DNA of 12,984 nucleotides from Trichomonas tenax (taxonomy: Eukaryota > Parabasalia > Trichomonadida > Trichomonadidae). Each line of letters opens with the position of its first letter. Position 1 is the first letter of the stretch. The stretch is taken from assembly GCA_023091735.1 (NCBI GenBank), contig JALKBU010001297.1, positions 1-12,984 of the forward strand, in the 5' to 3' direction. A model generated the notes under the pieces. That model made no database searches, was not told the origin of the DNA, and saw only the letters and a list, made by a program, of their open reading frames with translations. A program made the translations under genes and the position numbers. Positions 8,492-12,984 of this stretch are shown piece by piece.

Positions 8492-11400
8492 ATGTCTGAA
8501 AGCGATGCTCAGCTTCGGCAAGAGATCGAACTGAGAGATGAAACTATTCGGTCATTGCGACGTAAAGTTGGGGAGTATGAAGCGTACAAAGTCAAAACTC
8601 AGCAAGATCAAATCGTTTTACTTTGCGAAAAGAAAGAACTTACAGATAACATCACGAGATATGAGTCACACATCGAAGACTTAGATCGCGCACTTCAAGA
8701 TATTTTACATGTTAACAAAGAATTAACAGATCAACTCACAAATAGAAATACAGTTATTCAACAGCTCGAAATTCGCATAGCGGAAGATAACGCCAAGCTT
8801 GATCTGCTCCAAAACGAACTTAACGAAAAAAACGGAAGTCATCTCAGCGCAACGACGCCACGAACAAAAGATGCTGCGATAAAGAACGCCGCTACATTAG
8901 CGCAGACGCAGAAAGAGTTGATTGAAGCAAAGAACAAAATTACACAATTAACAGTCGCTCTTGAAGAAACAAAGAAAGAAGCAGAAAGATCATACATGCT
9001 TCAGACTAAGCTCGAGTCGTGCACACGTGAGTTGACACTTACACGTCAAAAACTCGATCAGAGAGAATTAGAATTGCAATCTGATAAAGACTCGAGAAAA
9101 GAGCTCGATCAGCGCATTAATAGGTACCGCGAGCAAATTGAAGAACTCGTTGCCCAAGGAAATGAACAATACGTGACTTTCACTCAACAATTAGAATTTT
9201 ATAAGAAAGCAGCTGTTGAAGAAGCTGAAGAGCGTGAAAAAGCAATTAAAAAGTACGAGAAGAAGAATGAGCAGATTGCGGAACTCAAAAAGCAAATTGA
9301 TAAGTATGAAGGTGGAAAATATGGTCTCAAAGAAGCAGCATCAGAAAACAGAGCATTAAAGTCGATGCTTTATCAGCGTCAGGCTGTAATTGCGGACTAC
9401 ATATTCCAGATCAGCATTTATGAGCGAATCATCGCTGCTCTTGAATTGGAACTTCCAGAATCATTTAATTTTAATGAATTCGCAAAGAAGGTATTCGATG
9501 ATGTCGATGACTCCAGAATTGAAGTTTCTGATGCAGCAGCCGTCAAGATCATGCGCAAGGCTATCAGTAAGCAACAGAATAAGGACTCTTCCATCAATGT
9601 TTTTATGGATCATGAATCAACACTTCGGCCATTTAATAACACAATGAATCAATCGCTAAAGAATCGCTCGCAGCCACTTCCACCACTCGATACAGGTGTT
9701 ATATTCCCTAACGAGAATGATAAGACACTGTTCTCGTTCTCAGGCAAACTCATGCACGACAACATGACACTAAGAATGTCTTCTGAAGATCTTCTTGCTC
9801 CAAAGAGACAAACTGTGCACATTCCAACAGTCGATGAAGGTGTTCAGTTTGATGGAATGCCGCTGAAGCTAAGTGACAACCAAATCAGCGAAGACAGTGA
9901 TACGCAGATTCACCAGCTTGAGAAAGAGATTAGCGATTTGTATTCGAGACTCGATCTCTATAAGAACGAATTGGATAAGGCAAGAAAAGCAAACGAACTT
10001 CTCACGCAACAAAATGAAATCTATAAGCAATCGTTGAATAACCAGAGATTCACACCTTCTTCGAGAACAGAAACAAGTATTTCTTCAAAGAATGATACAT
10101 TCCCTGTTGGAAAGACAGAAACAAATATCTCCACAACGCCATCTCCTCAAGATGAATTCGAACAAACACCAGTCCATAGCCTTGCTCCTGTCACACTATC
10201 TGCATTTGATAACCCAAGCGATGGCACAAGCGGTGCTCCAACAGGTGTTGAATTGACATCTAATCTGCAGTCCGCAAACTACGGAATGATGTCTGTCGAA
10301 GTTTCTGATAGTGATCCGGCAGAAAACATGAGCAGAGAATTTCTGATCCCTGTCTATAACCAGAGAAGATTCCAGCCACCAAGACAGACCCTCGATACGA
10401 TCAATGAGGGCGAAGAAGAAAGAAGAATCAGCTTACAAGATATGAGAAAGAGAAGAGTAAGTTACGACTCTCCAATGTCTTTGCCGCGTGGACCAGTTCT
10501 CTCATATGATCTCCCACGCGAAGTATTTGCTCGGAAGCCGCATAAGACGCTTGCAAATGAAATGTGCACATTTGCTCATATCGATGATTTCACTATTGAA
10601 GCAGATAAGGCCTTTATCGTGCCATCATTCGAAGCAGAGGAGATCGAAGAGATCGATTATCCAATCCTAACATATGTTAAGAAGAACGGAGCGGAAATTC
10701 TTGTTGCTATGAAGAAAGATGACTTCTTGATTCGGCGCGCACAGGTCAAGAACCACAAGCAAACTATTGAGAAGCTGCAGAGAAAGGCAAGCACAAGAAA
10801 ACACAAGATATCAGACTTGAGCGAGAAACTAAAGCATTCAGATGTAATTCATCAAAATCTCCAAAACACAATCGAAACGCTTAAAAATGAATTGACCACG
10901 CAAAGACAGGAATTCCAGGAGAAACTCCTTCAGATGCGTACCGAGACAGACAGATTCCTGGAACTCCAAGTGGGAGAGATGAAACGTGCGCAAGAATTTG
11001 ATAACAGACAAGAATTACAATCAGAGATAAAGAAGTCTGAGGAACTAATTGAAGTTTCAAGGCTACTTTCACAACTGAAGAATGAGAAAAGACAGCTCGA
11101 AGCAGCGCTTGACGAAAGCAGAGAAACAACGCGCTATATGCAAAGAAGAAACAAAGAACTTAGTGATCAAGTTAGGCAACTTGAACAGCAACGAGATGAC
11201 TGGAATTCGAAGACAGTTGCACCTCCTTCACCCACAACGGACTTCCAGAAATACGCGAAGAAACTCAAAGAGAGATTAAGAGCACTCGAAGAGAAACATA
11301 AAGAAATCGAGAAAGAGAATGAAGAACTCAAACGAAAATTATCGACAAAAAAGGATATTTATGGGTTTGAACTTGTTGAACAACCAGTTGATGACGTCCG

Positions 11401-11704
11401 AAGTTCGAAGAAATCTTTGAATGCTTCTGGAGAGATGACACAGTCATCAGCGGCAGCTCTTCAATCATCACAAGAGTCCGTGAGAGTGAAGAAGATGATG
11501 CTGCAAATGGAGGAAATGTCAATGAAAAATGGTGAACTCCAAGTTTTGCTTGCGCGTGCACAAGAGAACATAAAGAAGCTGCAGCGTCTTTTGTCACAAA
11601 AAGAAGAGACACTGGCACAAAAGAATCAACAATGCGCTTTGTTGAAGCAACAAGTTTTAGCCAAGCAAAAGAAGATCGAAGATCTGAGATCTCGCACAGA
11701 GTGA
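8492..11704 (+). CDS. Large coiled-coil protein, function unknown
   Basis: The product has 1070 residues; the ATG at 8492 overlaps an initiator-like TCACAA. Long heptad-type coiled coils occupy residues about 1-290, 466-516, 747-905, 916-950 and 996-1070. Between them lie a small non-coil segment (about 290-360, with FNFNEFAKKVFDDV), a Ser/Thr/Pro-rich probably disordered stretch (about 520-685) and a short globular-looking segment (about 686-745, including YVKKNGAEILVAMKKDDF). There are no motor, kinase, membrane or signal sequences. The composition is typical of cytoskeletal or centrosome/basal-body scaffold proteins; similar trichomonad proteins are often auto-named 'viral A-type inclusion protein', which says nothing about function. 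Codon third positions look richer in C and G than in neighbouring genes, consistent with higher expression. The stop is TGA. No specific orthologue is recognised. Confidence 0.8.
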   Translation: MSESDAQLRQEIELRDETIRSLRRKVGEYEAYKVKTQQDQIVLLCEKKELTDNITRYESHIEDLDRALQDILHVNKELTDQLTNRNTVIQQLEIRIAEDNAKLDLLQNELNEKNGSHLSATTPRTKDAAIKNAATLAQTQKELIEAKNKITQLTVALEETKKEAERSYMLQTKLESCTRELTLTRQKLDQRELELQSDKDSRKELDQRINRYREQIEELVAQGNEQYVTFTQQLEFYKKAAVEEAEEREKAIKKYEKKNEQIAELKKQIDKYEGGKYGLKEAASENRALKSMLYQRQAVIADYIFQISIYERIIAALELELPESFNFNEFAKKVFDDVDDSRIEVSDAAAVKIMRKAISKQQNKDSSINVFMDHESTLRPFNNTMNQSLKNRSQPLPPLDTGVIFPNENDKTLFSFSGKLMHDNMTLRMSSEDLLAPKRQTVHIPTVDEGVQFDGMPLKLSDNQISEDSDTQIHQLEKEISDLYSRLDLYKNELDKARKANELLTQQNEIYKQSLNNQRFTPSSRTETSISSKNDTFPVGKTETNISTTPSPQDEFEQTPVHSLAPVTLSAFDNPSDGTSGAPTGVELTSNLQSANYGMMSVEVSDSDPAENMSREFLIPVYNQRRFQPPRQTLDTINEGEEERRISLQDMRKRRVSYDSPMSLPRGPVLSYDLPREVFARKPHKTLANEMCTFAHIDDFTIEADKAFIVPSFEAEEIEEIDYPILTYVKKNGAEILVAMKKDDFLIRRAQVKNHKQTIEKLQRKASTRKHKISDLSEKLKHSDVIHQNLQNTIETLKNELTTQRQEFQEKLLQMRTETDRFLELQVGEMKRAQEFDNRQELQSEIKKSEELIEVSRLLSQLKNEKRQLEAALDESRETTRYMQRRNKELSDQVRQLEQQRDDWNSKTVAPPSPTTDFQKYAKKLKERLRALEEKHKEIEKENEELKRKLSTKKDIYGFELVEQPVDDVRSSKKSLNASGEMTQSSAAALQSSQESVRVKKMMLQMEEMSMKNGELQVLLARAQENIKKLQRLLSQKEETLAQKNQQCALLKQQVLAKQKKIEDLRSRTE

Positions 11705-11910
11705 TTTTATTATATTAATATCTCATATATTGAATATTGTGATATAAACTATGTATTGTATGTTTTTAAATGATTAAGCTGATTTAATAACTAACAAACA
11801 TACAATAAAAATAAGCTGCGTACACAAAACTATTGAAGATTCGAAACATATTCACTAAGCCTATAATGAATTCAATGTGTTTTTCAATGAATAAGAAGAA
11901 ATGAAAATTT
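11705..11910. other. Convergent 3' intergenic region
   Basis: This 206-bp AT-rich gap separates two genes that end facing each other. It has several TAAA/AATAAA-like words (for example near 11743 and 11804) that may serve as polyadenylation signals. No gene is seen. Confidence 0.4.
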
Positions 11911-12486
11911 TCAATCATTTTCTTCGGCTGTTGGCTTTAATATCTTGATATCTTCTTCCAAAGCGTTGATTTGATATTTAACTTGGTATATTTGTGTCTC
12001 TAATGATGTGATTTGGCTCTTTTTTTGAGATAAGATTGTTGAAAGGTCTGTTTGTCTTTGTAGAACGGAGTATTCGATTTTTGATTCATGAATTGTTGAA
12101 ATGATATCATTCTGTTCAGGTTGTTGCATTTTTGCAATTAATTCCGCTTTTTCTTGATTAATTTTCTCCATCTCTTTTTCATACTCTTCTGCCTTTTCAA
12201 TGTACTCTCTGACACGCTTTCTTTCGCTCTCAAACTCTTCAGTGAGATCTTTTAATTTGGAATAAAGAGGAAGAAGGTCTTCAGCTGTTACAATAACTTG
12301 CTGTAACTCGTTTACTCCCTTTTCAACATCTGATTTGACGTTTTTAGATTTTCGCTCTAATCCCAGGAAATCACGAATGAAATTCGAGTCAAAGTCAATG
12401 CCCAAGTACGCAAGTATCTCTTTGATCGTTCTCATTTGTTCGTCATTCATTCTTTTAATCCTGTTGACTTGTTTTGATGTATTCAT
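11911..12486 (-). CDS. Small coiled-coil protein, function unknown
   Basis: The product has 191 residues and the stop is TGA. The N-terminal 50 residues are basic and helical (MNTSKQVNRIKRM, then LAYLGIDFDSNFIRDFLGL) and may form a small compact head. Residues about 52-130 and 135-185 are heptad-like coiled coil with many Glu and Lys, ending in an acidic tail (TAEEND). No membrane segment, signal peptide or enzyme motif is present. The architecture of short head plus two coils resembles subunits of cytoskeletal, kinetochore or intraflagellar complexes, but I do not recognise the family. The ATG is preceded by CATTTTTC, close to the trichomonad initiator. The gene converges on the large coiled-coil gene; a functional link between the two is not shown. 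Confidence 0.75.
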   Translation of the reverse strand: MNTSKQVNRIKRMNDEQMRTIKEILAYLGIDFDSNFIRDFLGLERKSKNVKSDVEKGVNELQQVIVTAEDLLPLYSKLKDLTEEFESERKRVREYIEKAEEYEKEMEKINQEKAELIAKMQQPEQNDIISTIHESKIEYSVLQRQTDLSTILSQKKSQITSLETQIYQVKYQINALEEDIKILKPTAEEND

Positions 12487-12553
12487 GAAAAATGCCGTTT
12501 AAAATTTTGGATTTCAATAATCTATAAATATAAGTATGATAGTTCTATGTAAA
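12487..12553 (-). promoter_or_regulatory. Candidate promoter of the small coiled-coil gene
   Basis: On the - strand GCATTTTTC directly precedes the ATG and resembles the trichomonad initiator. The core ATGTAAA, in inverted orientation, is at 12547-12553, 60 bases before the ATG, close to its position before the other genes. A 7-mer alone could be chance. Confidence 0.3.
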
Positions 12554-12646
12554 ATTTGTTCCGAACATATTATATAATATATTTCATTATTTATTGAAAA
12601 ATAAACAAAATATAAAGAGTCATTTACTAATTGTTTATTTCAAAAA

Positions 12647-12697
12647 AGGGAAAATTTTTCCTTCTGCGGTGTAGTCCCGCGACCTTCATAACTTTTT
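12647..12697. other. Short GC-rich island with near-palindromic edge
   Basis: The segment starts with GGGAAAATTTTTCC (6-bp arms around one base) and continues into CTGCGGTGTAGTCCCGCGACC, in which GCGG and CCGC can pair around a 7-base loop. It stands out from the AT-rich surroundings. It could be the end of a DNA transposon (terminal inverted repeat), a dispersed repeat, or a small RNA. It is not a tRNA: no T-loop consensus is present. I do not recognise it. Confidence 0.3.
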
Positions 12698-12720
12698 ATC
12701 TGATCAATATTTTTTCAATT

Positions 12721-12734
12721 TGAAAGTACTTTCA
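12721..12734. repeat. Perfect 14-bp palindrome
   Basis: TGAAAGTACTTTCA is self-complementary and is followed directly by the overlapping palindrome ATGTACAT (12734-12741). It lies just upstream of an open frame that reaches the window edge, so it could be a regulatory site. Confidence 0.35.
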
Positions 12735-12749
12735 TGTACATATTGATAG

Positions 12750-12984
12750 TTGTCTATCCAGTGGTATAAGTGGCACAGTCTATATATCTATCAAATCATT
12801 GATTGCATTTCAAATCGTCTAAAAATATACGATTTCCAGCATAAATGTATGCACTATTATGCAGCATATGATATTTTTATGTGTATTATTGATTCAAATG
12901 CCTCTTATACGCTTAAAATTAAAAATGCAACTAATTCATTAATTGATTTGAGGGCGATTATACACATGAAAGTTATTGAATTTG
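12750..12984 (+). CDS. Possible partial gene running off the right edge
   Basis: A + strand frame is open from just after TAG (12747-12749) to the end of the window, at least 78 codons. The first ATG is at 12849, giving at least 45 residues (MHYYAAYDIFMCIIDSNAS and onward). The translation has a protein-like mix of residues and no long homopolymers, and is unlike the low-complexity frames elsewhere in the AT-rich gaps. Residues before the ATG (WYKWHSLYIY, then KIYDFQHKC) also look coding, so the true start may be missing or the gene may be 5'-truncated. No family is recognised, and it could be a chance open frame. Confidence 0.35.
   Translation, partial: MSIQWYKWHSLYIYQIIDCISNRLKIYDFQHKCMHYYAAYDIFMCIIDSNASYTLKIKNATNSLIDLRAIIHMKVIEF

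Noticed and set aside
10881..11129. An 82-residue - strand frame inside the large coiled-coil gene
   Set aside because: It is antisense to strongly heptad-patterned coding sequence.
11790..11799. ACTAACAAAC, resembling the trichomonad 3' intron motif ACTAACACACAG
   Set aside because: No AG follows at the right place, and it lies in the 3' gap between convergent genes.
1..12984. tRNA, rRNA, CRISPR arrays or virus-like/transposase genes
   Set aside because: No tRNA T-loop consensus, rRNA segment, regular spaced repeats, or integrase/polymerase/transposase motifs were found on either strand.

Overview
The window looks like nuclear DNA of a parabasalid protist, most likely a trichomonad such as Tritrichomonas foetus. 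This is inferred from several things seen together: very AT-rich intergenic DNA, apparently intronless genes packed tens to a few hundred bases apart, a BspA-like leucine-rich repeat (LRR) gene, a Pmp-like right-handed beta-helix surface-protein gene, and a UAAA polyadenylation signal overlapping a stop codon. The species call cannot be proved from the sequence alone.

Layout: Bases 1-926 hold no convincing protein gene. They contain a GC-richer island (384-515) that could be a structured RNA or a mobile-element relic. At 927-2183 (+) a signal peptide and a beta-helix domain lie in one frame but are separated by the tandem stops TAA TGA. Converging on it, 2355-4650 (-) is a broken BspA-like LRR gene carrying an in-frame TAG, an LRR unit that is 11 bp short (frameshift), and a further stop. 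Upstream of it on the same strand are a karyopherin/importin-beta-like gene (4716-7130, -) and a seven-transmembrane protein gene (7408-8334, -). The latter shares a 157-bp divergent promoter region with a gene for a 1070-residue coiled-coil protein (8492-11704, +). A 191-residue coiled-coil protein gene (11911-12486, -) converges on that one. The right end has a second short GC-rich island, a perfect 14-bp palindrome, and an open frame running off the edge.

How it fits together: the two surface-type genes at the left are both decayed, while the four housekeeping/cytoskeleton-like genes at the right look intact. There is no operon-like or pathway link among them. The most interesting signal is regulatory. 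An 11-bp element, TGACATGTAAA, occurs three times, each time about 50-60 bp upstream of a start codon and in the gene's orientation. In addition, inverted TTGACAA/TTGTCAA-type pairs sit just upstream of three genes. Together they suggest a core-promoter architecture for this lineage.
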